Assembly (NCBI RefSeq): GCF_030285665.1
Contig: NZ_CP127295.1
Location: forward strand, 7,688,001 to 7,752,000
Length of the DNA: 64,000 bases
Source: Amycolatopsis mongoliensis
GTDB lineage: Bacteria > Actinomycetota > Actinomycetes > Mycobacteriales > Pseudonocardiaceae
Direction of reading: 5' to 3'
Positions 1-8,432 of this stretch are shown one piece after another. The notes under the pieces are model-generated. The model had not been told where the DNA came from, ran no database searches, and was given only the letters and a program-made list of their open reading frames with translations. A program made the position numbers and the translations under genes. Every line of letters starts with the position of its first letter. Position 1 is the stretch's first letter.

Positions 1-1
1 G

Positions 2-223
2 ATCCTGATGGACGTGATGATGCCGGAGATGGACGGGTACACCGCGACGGCGAAGATCCGCGCGATGCCCGAGCACGCCGGCATCCCGATCGTCGCGGTC
101 ACGGCGAAGGCGATGCCGGGCGACCGGGAGAAGAGCCTCGCGTCGGGGGCCACCGACTACGTGACCAAGCCGGTGGACGCGGACGATCTCATCGCCCGCA
201 TCAAGCGGCACGTGACGGCGTGA
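2..223 (+). CDS. Response regulator receiver domain (3' end only)
   Basis: The reading frame is open from the window edge, so this is the C-terminal part of a longer protein. It has the CheY-fold phosphoacceptor region (ILMDVMMPEMDGY, Asp in LMDVMMPE), the switch Thr in AVTAKA and the conserved Lys in VTKPVD, and then stops. Nothing follows the receiver domain, so it is either a stand-alone receiver or the tail of a hybrid histidine kinase; the upstream part is not visible. Its TGA overlaps the GTG start of the next gene (GTGA), which suggests translational coupling and one signalling pathway with the PP2C phosphatase. Confidence 0.85.
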   Translation: MLMDVMMPEMDGYTATAKIRAMPEHAGIPIVAVTAKAMPGDREKSLASGATDYVTKPVDADDLIARIKRHVTA

Positions 224-2604
224 CCGGCGACGAGAGCTTGACCACCGAAGAGCCGGTCGTCCCGCTGCCGGCGGCGCAGGTGTCCGCCAACCTGGCCCGG
301 CTCGCCGACACCGTCGCCCGCCTGCGCGGCGAGGTCGACCACGCCCACGCCGTCGCCGACGGCCGCGCGCTGATCGAGCTCGCCAAGGGCGTCCTGATGG
401 AACGGCTGCACTGCACGCCGGCCGACGCCGCCCGGCAGCTGGAAACGCTGGCGCAGCGCGCGGGGCTGACGCCGCTGGAGTTCGCCGCGGACGTCGTCGG
501 CGAAGCCGCCGAGGACCGGATCACCGAGGTGACGCAGGAGTTCCTGGCCCGCGCCGAGGGCGAGGATTCCGTCGCGGTGCGGCTGCGCACCGCCGAAAGC
601 GGCGTGCTCGCGGCCGGGGACACCCAGCGCGTCGCGGAGTCCATTTTGGAGCATGCACTGCGGCCGCTCGGCGCGACCGCGGTCGCCGTGTGGCTCGCCG
701 GGCCCGACGGGTCGCTGACGCTCGCCGGTTCGGCCGGGTTCTCGGCCGAGGAGGCGGCGCGCTGGCGCTACGTCCCACCCGGCGTCGCGACTCCGGCCCG
801 CAGCGCGCTGCTCGAACGCGACATGGTCTGGCACCCGACGCTGTCCGGCGCCGGGCTGCCGTCGATCGGGCAGCACACCCTCGCCGAGGGTGGCCGCGTC
901 GCCGTGCCCACCGGCACCGGCGGCCGGATCATCGGCGTCGTCGAGATGTGCTGGCCGGACGCGCTGCCCGCCGAGCCCGGGCGTCTGCGCCGGCAGCTCG
1001 AGGCCCTGGCCGAGCTTTGTGCGCACACGCTCGACACCTGGGACGGCGTGATCGCCCCGGTGGCCGCGGGCGGTTCGGGGGACTTCCTCGGCGAGCTGGT
1101 GGACTTTGTCGACGGGCTGCACGACCCGGCGTTGCTGCTGTCGCCGTGCCTCGACGGCGGCCGGCTGACCGACTTCCGCATCCACCACGCCAACGTCCGG
1201 TTCGCCGACCCCGGCGGGCGCCCGCGCAGCCGGATCATCGGCACGCGGCTGCTGGAGACCTACCCGCTCGCGGCCGAGGAGAGCGGCCTGCTGGACATGA
1301 TCCAGCGGGTCTACGCCACCGGCGAGCCGTTCCGCGCCGACAGCATGACCGTCACCACCCTCGTCGACAAGGTGCCGCTGACCGTCCTCACCGACATCAG
1401 CGTGACGCGGTTCGCCGGCAACGTGCTGCTGATCCTGCGCATCCAGGACGACGCGGCCAAGCTCGCCGTGCTGCTGCAGCACGCCCAGCGGCTCGGTCGC
1501 ATCGGCGGCTTCGAAGAGAACGTCGTGACCGGGGCGATCACCTGGAACACCGAGCTGTTCGCGTTGTACGGCCTGCCGCCGACCGCGACGCCGCTGTCGC
1601 TGAACGAGCTGGCCGCGCACGCGCACCCGGACGACGCGCAGACGATCGGCCGGTTCCTGCGCGCGGTGCTGCACCACCGGCGCCCGTCGTCGACGGCGTT
1701 CCGGCTGCAGCGTTCCGACGGCGTCGCCCGGCACATCCGGGTCGTCGCCGAGCCGGTCGTGGACGGCCGCGGCGAGCTCGTCGCGGTCCGCGGGGCCTAC
1801 CAGGACGTCTCGGCGCAGCACTGGACCGAGGTGGCGCTGGCCGCGACGCGCGACAGGCTGGCGGAAACCGAGCAGGAGGCGATCGAGCGCAACCGGCTCG
1901 CGCTGCAGCTGCAGCACGCGATCATGCCGCCGGCCAAGGGGCCGATCGACATGCCGGGCCTGCGCGCCGCGGTCCGCTACCGGCCCGCGGAGAAGGAGCA
2001 CCTGGTCGGCGGCGACTGGTACGACGCGGTCGCGCTGCCGACCGGCGAGGTGCTGCTGTGCGTCGGCGACGTCGCCGGGCACGGCATCGACGCGGCCACC
2101 GGGATGGTGAGCCTGCGCAACGCCCTGCGCGGCCTGGCGGCGACCGGCGCCGGGCCGGCGCAGCTGCTCACGTGGCTGAACCTGGTGGCCTACCACCTGA
2201 CCGACCACGTGACGGCGACCGCGGTGGCGGCGGTGTACGACCCGGCGACCCGCAAGCTCCGCTGGGCGCGCGCCGGGCACCTGCCCCCGATCGTCCGCCA
2301 CCGCGATGGCGGCGCGACGACGCTGCCGCTGCTGCGCGGTTCGCTGCTGGGCGCGGTCCGGGACGTGGCGTACCAGGAGGAGGAGATCCAGCTCGACGAG
2401 GGCGACATCCTGCTGATCTACACCGACGGCCTGATCGAACGCCGCGACCGCCCGGTGCAGGAGACGGTGTCCCGCCTGGTGAGCCTGGTGAAGGGTCACG
2501 ACGGCGGGCTGGAGAACCAGCTGGACACCCTGTTGACCTACAGCACGGCGGACACCGACGACGACACGTGCGTGGTGGGCATCGAGGTCACGGGCGGAAG
2601 ATGA
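220..2604 (+). CDS. ANTAR-GAF-PAS-PAS PP2C (SpoIIE/RsbU-type) protein phosphatase
   Basis: Predicted 794-aa Mn2+/Mg2+-dependent serine phosphatase of the kind that dephosphorylates anti-sigma-factor antagonists. Residues about 25-95 read as an ANTAR-like helical region (ALIELAKGVLMERL). A GAF-like region follows at about 120-270 and two PAS-like regions at about 290-400 and 415-535. The SpoIIE domain starts near 560, with metal-binding acidic motifs GGDWYD (about 597), VGDVAGHG (about 614), YTDGLIERR (about 733) and DDDTC near the end. The GTG start overlaps the preceding receiver-domain stop. ANTAR domains normally bind RNA and are usually C-terminal in two-component regulators, so an N-terminal one fused to PP2C is unusual. 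The phosphatase call is firm; the target is unknown. Confidence 0.88.
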   Translation: MTGDESLTTEEPVVPLPAAQVSANLARLADTVARLRGEVDHAHAVADGRALIELAKGVLMERLHCTPADAARQLETLAQRAGLTPLEFAADVVGEAAEDRITEVTQEFLARAEGEDSVAVRLRTAESGVLAAGDTQRVAESILEHALRPLGATAVAVWLAGPDGSLTLAGSAGFSAEEAARWRYVPPGVATPARSALLERDMVWHPTLSGAGLPSIGQHTLAEGGRVAVPTGTGGRIIGVVEMCWPDALPAEPGRLRRQLEALAELCAHTLDTWDGVIAPVAAGGSGDFLGELVDFVDGLHDPALLLSPCLDGGRLTDFRIHHANVRFADPGGRPRSRIIGTRLLETYPLAAEESGLLDMIQRVYATGEPFRADSMTVTTLVDKVPLTVLTDISVTRFAGNVLLILRIQDDAAKLAVLLQHAQRLGRIGGFEENVVTGAITWNTELFALYGLPPTATPLSLNELAAHAHPDDAQTIGRFLRAVLHHRRPSSTAFRLQRSDGVARHIRVVAEPVVDGRGELVAVRGAYQDVSAQHWTEVALAATRDRLAETEQEAIERNRLALQLQHAIMPPAKGPIDMPGLRAAVRYRPAEKEHLVGGDWYDAVALPTGEVLLCVGDVAGHGIDAATGMVSLRNALRGLAATGAGPAQLLTWLNLVAYHLTDHVTATAVAAVYDPATRKLRWARAGHLPPIVRHRDGGATTLPLLRGSLLGAVRDVAYQEEEIQLDEGDILLIYTDGLIERRDRPVQETVSRLVSLVKGHDGGLENQLDTLLTYSTADTDDDTCVVGIEVTGGR

Positions 2605-2762
2605 GCCGCCGCTTTCGCGGGAAAGCGAGGCTTCCGCCATCGTGTCGACCCGCCAGTCACGCGTGATGCCCCGTGAGTCACGCGCTGCAAGGTGTTTGCC
2701 GTTCGGGGCGGCTGGAACCTGCGTCATGAGAGCCCGGCCCGGGCAGTCCCGGCCGCGATGTA

Positions 2763-2815
2763 GTGAATGACTCATTCACCTCGTCCGACGACATGAATGA
2801 CTCATTCCTGTCGTC
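2763..2815. repeat. Twin palindrome, copy 1 of a dispersed family
   Basis: Positions 2763-2779 read GTGAATGACTCATTCAC, palindromic except for the centre base. Positions 2787-2815 carry a second palindrome built on the same TGAATGACTCATTC core, flanked by GACGACA and TGTCGTC. A closely related pair lies at 35340-35386. The sequence is AT-richer than its surroundings. Confidence 0.85.
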
Positions 2816-2940
2816 GGTCTAGCCACCGCGACCCTCGGCAGATCCAGGTCCGCTGCACCCGACGCCACCTTGGCGATGCTTCTCCGCCCCGGCGCGATGC
2901 AGCACCCACTAAGCCGGACCGGGCTCCGGCCGTGTCCGGA

Positions 2941-3016
2941 GAGGCATCACCTGGGATGGGCGGGGCAGCACGGGTGATCAGAGGGGCATCATGCGTGATT
3001 GGAGGGGCGACACGGC
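2941..3016. repeat. Tandem repeat with 21-bp period, about 3.5 units
   Basis: Units start at 2941, 2962, 2983 and 3004 (the last partial). Each begins with GRGGC followed by ATCAC-, AGCAC-, ATCAT- or GACAC-like sequence; units 2 and 3 share a GTGAT core. The array runs up to the stop codon of the antiporter gene. Confidence 0.75.
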
Positions 3017-4114
3017 TCAGGGGTTGACGGCCAGCACCAGGAACCCGGCCAGCAGCACCAGGTGCACGCCGCCCTGCAGGCGGGTCGCGCGGCCGGGGAC
3101 GACCGTCAGGACGCTCACCACGACCGTCAGCGCCAGCAGCACGATCTGCGTCGAGCCGAGGCCGAGCAGCAGCTCGCTCGGCAGCCACACCGACGCCAGC
3201 GCGATCGCCGGGATGGTCAGGCCGATGCTCGCGATCGCCGAGCCGTAGGCGAGGTTGAGGCTGATCTGCATCCGGTCGCGCTGGGCCGCGCGCGTGGCCG
3301 CCAGCGTCTCGGGCAGCAGCACCAGCAACGCGATCACGACACCCACGAACGACTGCGGGAACCCGGCGGCGCGCACGCCCGCCTCGATCGCCGGCGATTC
3401 GACCTTCGCCAGCCCGACCACCGCGACCAGTGCCACCAGCAGCAGCGCGAGGCTGCCCAGCGCGGCCCGGTTCGTCGGCGGGTCGGCGTGGTCGTCCTCC
3501 TTGACCTCGCCGTCGGCGGCCACCGGGAGGAAGAAGTCGCGGTGGCGGACGGTCTGCGTCAGCACGAACGTCCCGTACAGCACCAGGGACGCGAGCGCGG
3601 CGAAGGTCAGCTGCGCCGGGGAGAACGCCGGACCGGGGGTGCTCGAGGTGAACGTCGGCAGCACGAGGCTCAACGCGGCCAGGGTCGCGACCGTGGCCAG
3701 CGCGGCGCCGCTGCCTTCGGGGTTGAACAGCGTCGATCCGTAGCGGCGCGCACCGACGAGCAGTGAGATGCCGACGATGCCGTTGGTCGTGATCATCACC
3801 GCGGCGAACACGGTGTCCCGGGCGAGCGAACCGGCCTCCGGCCCGCCGGAGACCATCATGGTGACGATCAGCGCGACCTCGATGACGGTGACCGCGACCG
3901 CGAGCACGAGCGACCCGAACGGCTCGCCGACGCGGTGCGCGACGACCTCCGCGTGGTGCACCGCGGCGAGCACCGTCGCGCCGAGCGCGATCGCGACGAG
4001 GGCCACGAAGACCGGGCCGAGGTCACGGCCCCAGGCCAGCGCCAGCACGACCACGGCGAGCACCGGGGTGACGGAGGTCCAGGACGTCAGGAAGGATCTC
4101 AGCGCGGCGACCAT
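3017..4114 (-). CDS. chaA: Ca2+/H+ (Na+/H+) antiporter, ChaA family
   Basis: Predicted 365-aa inner-membrane cation/proton exchanger of the CaCA superfamily, with about eleven hydrophobic segments. Both halves carry the internally repeated acidic helix typical of the family. The N-terminal half has GEPFGSLVLAVAVTVIEVAL followed by NGIVG; the C-terminal half has LPETLAATRAAQRDRMQ followed by LNLAYGSAIASIGL. The ATG at 4114 is preferred over one 18 bp upstream because GAGGGTGG precedes it at normal spacing. The gene stands alone. The family exports Ca2+ or Na+/K+ in exchange for protons; ion preference cannot be read from sequence. Confidence 0.9.
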   Translation of the reverse strand: MVAALRSFLTSWTSVTPVLAVVVLALAWGRDLGPVFVALVAIALGATVLAAVHHAEVVAHRVGEPFGSLVLAVAVTVIEVALIVTMMVSGGPEAGSLARDTVFAAVMITTNGIVGISLLVGARRYGSTLFNPEGSGAALATVATLAALSLVLPTFTSSTPGPAFSPAQLTFAALASLVLYGTFVLTQTVRHRDFFLPVAADGEVKEDDHADPPTNRAALGSLALLLVALVAVVGLAKVESPAIEAGVRAAGFPQSFVGVVIALLVLLPETLAATRAAQRDRMQISLNLAYGSAIASIGLTIPAIALASVWLPSELLLGLGSTQIVLLALTVVVSVLTVVPGRATRLQGGVHLVLLAGFLVLAVNP

Positions 4115-4165
4115 GCTTCCACCCTCGCACATCGGCGGTCACGATGCGTGGTCGTAAGGCCATTC

Positions 4166-5071
4166 TCACGATTCCGGCACAGTCCCTTGTGGACGGTCGA
4201 AGTCGGCGGTGGCGAGGACGTGCCGCCGGAAGGTTTCGCTCAGCGGCGGGAGGGGCCGCCCGGCCGCCCACGCCAGCCCGATGTCGCGGGCAGCGTCCAC
4301 ATCGGTCAGTTCGAGGTGCGGTGCCGGGAAGGCGGCCGTGTGCGGCAGTGGCAGCACGGACACGCCGAGCCCGGCGGTGACGAGGCCGCGCAGCGTCTCG
4401 ACCTCGTCGCCCTCGAACCCGATGCGCGGCGCGAACCCGGCTTCGGCGCACAGGCGCTCGGTCGTTTCGCGCAGCGCGTACCCCGGGCGCAGCAGGATGA
4501 ACGTCTCGTCCGCGAGGTCGGCGAGCCGGACCCGCCGGCGCCCGGAGAGCCGGTGGTGCGGTGGGACGGCGAGCCGCAGCGGCTCGACGAGCAGGCGTTC
4601 CCAGTGCAGTTGCGGGTGTCCCGGGTCGCCACTGGTGATGACGAGGTCGGCGGTGCCGTCGAGCAGTTCCGCCTCGAGCCCGGCTTCGCCGTGCTGCCGC
4701 AGCTCGAACCGGGCACCGGGGTGCTCGCGCAGGAATCCGCGCAGCACCGACGGCACCAGCCACGTGCCGAACGTGTGCAGGAAGGCCAGCGGGACGACCC
4801 CGGTGCCCGGCGCGACGATCTCGCCGACCTCGCGCAGGCCCTGGTCGAGCTGGTCGAGCACGACGTCGACGTGCCGCTTGAACGCGTGCCCGGCGGGGGT
4901 CAGCCGCAGCATGCGCCCGGACCGGCGGAACAGTTCGGCACCCGCCTCGTGCTCCAGCCGTCGCAGGGCGCGGGAGAGGGCCGGCTGGGTCAGGTGCGCG
5001 CCGGCCGCGGTCTCCGTGACGGTCGCGCCGCCGGCGACCGCGCGGAAGAGCCGCAGCGTCTGGACGTCCAT
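4166..5071 (-). CDS. LysR-family transcriptional regulator
   Basis: Predicted 301-aa LysR regulator. The N-terminal winged helix-turn-helix is at residues 1-60 (TLRLFRAVAGGATVTETA, LTQPALSRALRRLE), followed by a periplasmic-binding-protein-like effector domain. The start is set at the ATG giving MDVQTLRLF; an in-frame upstream ATG at 5098 would add nine residues not expected in the family. It is transcribed divergently from the pyruvate oxidase gene 70 bp away, and a palindromic candidate binding site (5094-5110) lies between them. By LysR convention it probably represses itself and controls the oxidase. The effector is unknown. Confidence 0.88.
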   Translation of the reverse strand: MDVQTLRLFRAVAGGATVTETAAGAHLTQPALSRALRRLEHEAGAELFRRSGRMLRLTPAGHAFKRHVDVVLDQLDQGLREVGEIVAPGTGVVPLAFLHTFGTWLVPSVLRGFLREHPGARFELRQHGEAGLEAELLDGTADLVITSGDPGHPQLHWERLLVEPLRLAVPPHHRLSGRRRVRLADLADETFILLRPGYALRETTERLCAEAGFAPRIGFEGDEVETLRGLVTAGLGVSVLPLPHTAAFPAPHLELTDVDAARDIGLAWAAGRPLPPLSETFRRHVLATADFDRPQGTVPES

Positions 5072-5093
5072 GCGTCCAGTGTATGGATTTTCA

Positions 5094-5110
5094 TCCAATC
5101 AGGCATTGGA
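5094..5110. promoter_or_regulatory. Candidate LysR operator
   Basis: TCCAAT-N5-ATTGGA is a perfect 6-bp-arm inverted repeat in the 70-bp gap between the divergent LysR and poxB genes. Further TCCA/TGGA half-sites lie just beside it (for example TCCAGTGTATGGA at 5075-5087). Position and symmetry fit an LTTR recognition site. Confidence 0.55.
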
Positions 5111-5141
5111 CGCATCGGTCGGCACGGGCCACGCTGGAGGT

Positions 5142-6875
5142 ATGGCAACCGTGGCGGAACAGCTGGTCAGGACCCTGCGTGACGCGGGGGTCGAACGCAT
5201 CTACGGCATCGTCGGCGACAGCCTCAACCCGATCGTCGACGCGGTCCGCCGCACCGACGGCATCGAGTGGGTGCACGTCCGCCACGAGGAGACGGCCGCC
5301 TTCGCCGCGGCGGCCGAAGCGCAGGTCACCGGCAAGCTCGCGGTGTGCGCGGGCAGCTGCGGGCCGGGCAACCTGCACCTGATCAACGGCCTCTTCGACG
5401 CCCATCGCTCGGGCGCACCGGTGCTCGCGATCGCGTCGCACATCCCGTCGAACCAGATCGGCACCGGCTTCTTCCAGGAGACGCACCCGGACCGGCTCTT
5501 CGCCGAGTGCAGTTACTTCAGCGAGGTCGTGGCGGACCCCGCGCAGCTGCCGCGGCTCCTGCGGATCGCGACCCAGGCCGCCGTCGGCAAGGGCGGCGTC
5601 GCGGTGCTGACCATCCCCGGCGACCTCGCCGACCGCAAGGCCACCGGTCCGCTGACCGAGCGCCTCCCGCTGGTGACGCCGTCGCCCGCGGTGCCCTCTC
5701 CGGAGACCGTCCAAGAGCTCGCGGACCTGCTGAACTCGGGCGAAAAGGTGATGCTCTTCGCCGGCGCGGGCGTCCGCGGCGCACACGAGGAGGTCATGGC
5801 GCTGGCGGGCAAGCTCGCCGCGCCGGTCGGGCACTCGCTCGGCGGCAAGGAGTGGATCCAGTACGACAACCCGTTCGACGTCGGCATGAGCGGCCTGCTC
5901 GGCTACGGCGCCTGCTACGACGCGATGCACGAGGCCGACCGGATCCTGTTGCTGGGCACGGACTTCCCGTACGACAAGTTCCTCCCGCAGGCCCGCACGA
6001 TCCAGATCGACCACGACGCTTCGCGCCTCGGCCGGCGGACACCGCTGGAGCTGGCCGTGCACGGCGACGTCAAGGAGACGCTGCGGGCCCTTCTCCCGCT
6101 GCTGCGTCCTCGCACCGACCGGGCGTTCCTCGACCGGATGCTGCGTGAGCACGTGCGGAAGCTGGAGAAGGTGGTCGGCGCGTACACGACGAAGATCGAG
6201 CACCGGCGGCCGATCCACCCCGAGTACGTCGCCTCGGTGCTCGACGAGGTCGCCGCGGACGACGCCGTGTTCACCGTCGACACCGGCATGGGCAACGTCT
6301 GGGCCGCGCGTTACCTGACGCCGAACGGCCGCCGCCGCGTGCTCGGCTCGTTCCGGCACGGCAGCATGGCGAACGCCCTGCCGCACGCGATCGGCGCGCA
6401 GCTCGCGCAGCCGGGCCGCCAGGTCGTGTCGCTCTCGGGCGACGGCGGGCTCGCGATGCTGATGGGCGACCTGCTGACGCTGCCCGCCTACGACGTCCCG
6501 GTGAAGGTCGTGGTGTTCAACAACGCCACGCTCGGCATGGTGAAGCTGGAGATGCTCGTCGACGGGCTCCCGGACTTCGGCACCGACCACCCGCCGGTCG
6601 ACTTCGCGGCGATCGCCGCCGCGTGCGGGATCCACTCGGCCCGCGTCGAGGATCCGGCCGACGTCCGCGGCGCGCTGGAGAAGGCGTTCGCCCACCCCGG
6701 CCCGGCGGTGGTCGAGGTGGTGACCGACCCGAACGCGCTGTCGATCCCGCCGCGGATCACCGGCGAGATGGTGCGCGGGTTCGCCCTCGGCGCGACGAAG
6801 ACGGTGCTCAACGGCGGCGTCGGCAAGATGGTCGACCTGGCGCGCACCAACCTGCGCAACGCGCCGCGGCCCTAG
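5142..6875 (+). CDS. poxB: Pyruvate dehydrogenase (quinone)/pyruvate oxidase, TPP enzyme
   Basis: Predicted 577-aa thiamine-diphosphate enzyme, close in length to E. coli PoxB (572 aa), which oxidatively decarboxylates pyruvate to acetate and CO2 with electrons passed to quinone. The N-terminal PYR domain has the catalytic Glu in HVRHEETAAFAAAAEAQ and then CAGSCGPGNLHLINGLFDA. The C-terminal PP domain has SGDGGLAMLMGDLLTLPAY and VVFNNATLGMVKLE, the TPP/Mg2+ motif region. The ATG is preceded by GGAGGT. It is the only gene transcribed from this divergent promoter region, and its 3' end nearly meets the mftB-like gene on the other strand. Acetolactate-synthase-like alternatives are less likely given the motif set. 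Confidence 0.87.
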   Translation: MATVAEQLVRTLRDAGVERIYGIVGDSLNPIVDAVRRTDGIEWVHVRHEETAAFAAAAEAQVTGKLAVCAGSCGPGNLHLINGLFDAHRSGAPVLAIASHIPSNQIGTGFFQETHPDRLFAECSYFSEVVADPAQLPRLLRIATQAAVGKGGVAVLTIPGDLADRKATGPLTERLPLVTPSPAVPSPETVQELADLLNSGEKVMLFAGAGVRGAHEEVMALAGKLAAPVGHSLGGKEWIQYDNPFDVGMSGLLGYGACYDAMHEADRILLLGTDFPYDKFLPQARTIQIDHDASRLGRRTPLELAVHGDVKETLRALLPLLRPRTDRAFLDRMLREHVRKLEKVVGAYTTKIEHRRPIHPEYVASVLDEVAADDAVFTVDTGMGNVWAARYLTPNGRRRVLGSFRHGSMANALPHAIGAQLAQPGRQVVSLSGDGGLAMLMGDLLTLPAYDVPVKVVVFNNATLGMVKLEMLVDGLPDFGTDHPPVDFAAIAAACGIHSARVEDPADVRGALEKAFAHPGPAVVEVVTDPNALSIPPRITGEMVRGFALGATKTVLNGGVGKMVDLARTNLRNAPRP

Positions 6876-7135
6876 GGGTCGGCGACGATGACACCGGTGT
6901 CGGCCAGGGCTTCCAGGGCCGCGAGGATCCGCGCCCGGCGGGTGCCGCCCAGCTCCGCGGCGTCGAGCGCGTCGCGGAGGGAGCCGTGCATCGCCAGTGC
7001 GCGGACGAACCGCACCAGCTCCGGGCAGGTCAGGTAGGACAGCTCCCGGTTACCCGCGTGGTAGGCGAGCGCCCCGAACGACTCGGGGCGCAACGCCACC
7101 AGCGGGTTCAGCCGGTACGCGATGTCGAGGTCCAT
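6872..7135 (-). CDS. mftB: Mycofactocin biosynthesis chaperone MftB-like protein
   Basis: Predicted 87-aa PqqD-like small protein. Residues 7-35 (YRLNPLVALRPESFGALAYH then GNRELSYL) match what I know of MftB, the peptide chaperone that presents the MftA precursor to the radical-SAM enzyme MftC; the rest is a helical wHTH-like segment. It starts 20 bp downstream of an NDMA-dependent alcohol dehydrogenase, a class of enzyme that uses mycofactocin as redox cofactor, so the two are probably co-transcribed. No mftA, mftC or other mft gene is in the window, so it is either an orphan copy or split from the main cluster. The last 4 bp overlap the 3' end of poxB. Confidence 0.75.
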   Translation of the reverse strand: MDLDIAYRLNPLVALRPESFGALAYHAGNRELSYLTCPELVRFVRALAMHGSLRDALDAAELGGTRRARILAALEALADTGVIVADP

Positions 7136-7155
7136 TGTGGACTTCGGAGCACCGG

Positions 7156-8268
7156 CTATGCGGAGTGGACGATGACGCCGCGGATGTTCTTGCCGTCGCG
7201 CAGGTCCTGGTAGCCCTCGTTGACCTGATCGAGGGTGTACTTGCGGGTCACCAGCTCGTCGAGCTTGAGCTTGCCGGCGTCGTAGAGCCGCAGCAGGCGG
7301 ACGATGTCGTACTGCGGGTTCGCCGAGCCGAAGAGCGTGCCCTTGATCGTCTTCTCGAACAGTGTCATGACCCCACCGGAGACGTGCACGGTGAGCTTCT
7401 CGGGGTTGGCGAGGCCGGTGATGACGACCGTGCCGCCCTTGCCGACGACGTTGAACGCCTCGCTGACGATGTCTTCCTCGACCGTGCCGACGGTGATGAG
7501 CGCCTGGTCGGCCAGTTGGCCCCAGGTCAGTTCGTTGACCTTCTCCGCGGCCTCGGCCGCGGTGGCGAACGCGTGCGTGGCGCCGAACTTGAGCGCCGCC
7601 TCCCGCTTGAACTCGACGGGGTCGACCGCGACGACGTACTTCGCGCCGGCGTGCGCCGCGCCCTGCACGGCGTTGATGCCGATGCCGCCGATGCCGTAGA
7701 CGACGGTGGTGTCGCCGGCCCGGACCCCGCCCGCGTAGTTGGCGGTGGCCCAGCCGGTCGGGACGCCGCAGCCGACCAGCACGGCGGTCTCCAGCGGCAG
7801 CCAGTCGTCGACCTTGACGACCGAGTGCTGCGAGATGGTGGCCCGTTCGGAGAACGTGCCGAGCATGCACATCGCGCCGAAGTCCTGCCCGCCGCCGTGG
7901 AACCGGAAGGTCCCGTCCGGCATGTGGCCGTCGAGGATGGTGGCGCCCATGTCGCACAGGTTCTGGCGGCCGGTGGAGCAGTAGCGGCAGGTGCCGCAGT
8001 TCGGGATGAAGCTGCAGACGACGTGGTCACCGGGCTGCACCTTGGTCACGCCCGGGCCGACGTCCTCGATGATCCCGGCGCCCTCGTGGCCGCCGATGAT
8101 CGGGAAGCGCGGCACGAGGTCGTTGTCGATCAGGTGCAGGTCCGAGTGGCACAGCCCGGCGGCGGTGTACTTGATGAGCACCTCGCCGGGACCCGGGCCG
8201 TCGAGGTCCAGCTCCATGATCTCGAACGGCTTCCCGGCATCGAACAGTACGGCTGCCTTGGTCTTCAC
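7156..8268 (-). CDS. NDMA-dependent (mycofactocin-associated) alcohol dehydrogenase
   Basis: Predicted 370-aa zinc-dependent medium-chain dehydrogenase. It has the catalytic zinc Cys in TAAGLCHSDLHL, GGHEGAGIIEDVGPGV, and the structural-zinc four-Cys loop CGTCRYCSTGRQNLC. VGCGVPTGWATA and the Rossmann motif GIGGIGINAVQGA follow. This set is typical of the nicotinoprotein NDMA-dependent alcohol dehydrogenases that hold NAD(H) tightly and pass electrons to mycofactocin. The start is the GTG at 8268, not the GTG 15 bp upstream, because GGAGGAG lies six bases before it. The adjacent MftB-like gene and the upstream AcoR-type activator support an alcohol-oxidation unit. Confidence 0.9.
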   Translation of the reverse strand: MKTKAAVLFDAGKPFEIMELDLDGPGPGEVLIKYTAAGLCHSDLHLIDNDLVPRFPIIGGHEGAGIIEDVGPGVTKVQPGDHVVCSFIPNCGTCRYCSTGRQNLCDMGATILDGHMPDGTFRFHGGGQDFGAMCMLGTFSERATISQHSVVKVDDWLPLETAVLVGCGVPTGWATANYAGGVRAGDTTVVYGIGGIGINAVQGAAHAGAKYVVAVDPVEFKREAALKFGATHAFATAAEAAEKVNELTWGQLADQALITVGTVEEDIVSEAFNVVGKGGTVVITGLANPEKLTVHVSGGVMTLFEKTIKGTLFGSANPQYDIVRLLRLYDAGKLKLDELVTRKYTLDQVNEGYQDLRDGKNIRGVIVHSA

Positions 8269-8370
8269 GGCGTTCTCCTCCACGTGCGGCGGTGCACCTT
8301 CCGTGCCTCGATTGTGTGGAGCGGGGGAGAGGGCGGAGTGTCCAAATCCCGGACACCGGAGGCCCGCGGG

Positions 8371-8414
8371 TCGTGAGTGGTAATTCGGGTTCTAACCCGA
8401 ATTACCACTCACGA
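8371..8414. repeat. Perfect inverted repeat, 21-bp arms, 2-nt loop
   Basis: The left arm 8371-8391 (starting TCGTGAGTGGTAATTCGG) is the exact reverse complement of 8394-8414, with CT between. It lies in the 164-bp gap between the end of the AcoR-type regulator gene and the start of the dehydrogenase, both on the minus strand. It could end regulator transcription, but no T-run follows. The AATTCGGGTT-rich stem is AT-richer than the surroundings. Confidence 0.85.
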
Positions 8415-8432
8415 CCGCGTTCCCGGCGGGTG

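Larger units (their letters stand above)
2605..3016. other. Intergenic region rich in repeats
   Basis: This 412-bp gap lies between the phosphatase stop and the 3' end of the antiporter gene on the other strand. I see no convincing gene. It holds a pair of GTGAATGACTCATTCAC-type palindromes (2763-2815) and a run of about 21-bp tandem repeats (2941-3016), both listed separately. Confidence 0.7.

Noticed and set aside
157..2775. An 872-codon minus-strand frame opposite the PP2C gene
   Set aside because: Low-complexity His/Arg/Gln/Gly composition and no motif; the plus-strand frame has intact GAF, PAS and PP2C motifs.
8269..8283. Upstream GTG start of the alcohol dehydrogenase
   Set aside because: The GGAGGAG within this stretch is itself the ribosome-binding site for the GTG at 8268, which also gives the family N-terminus (VKTKAAVLF).
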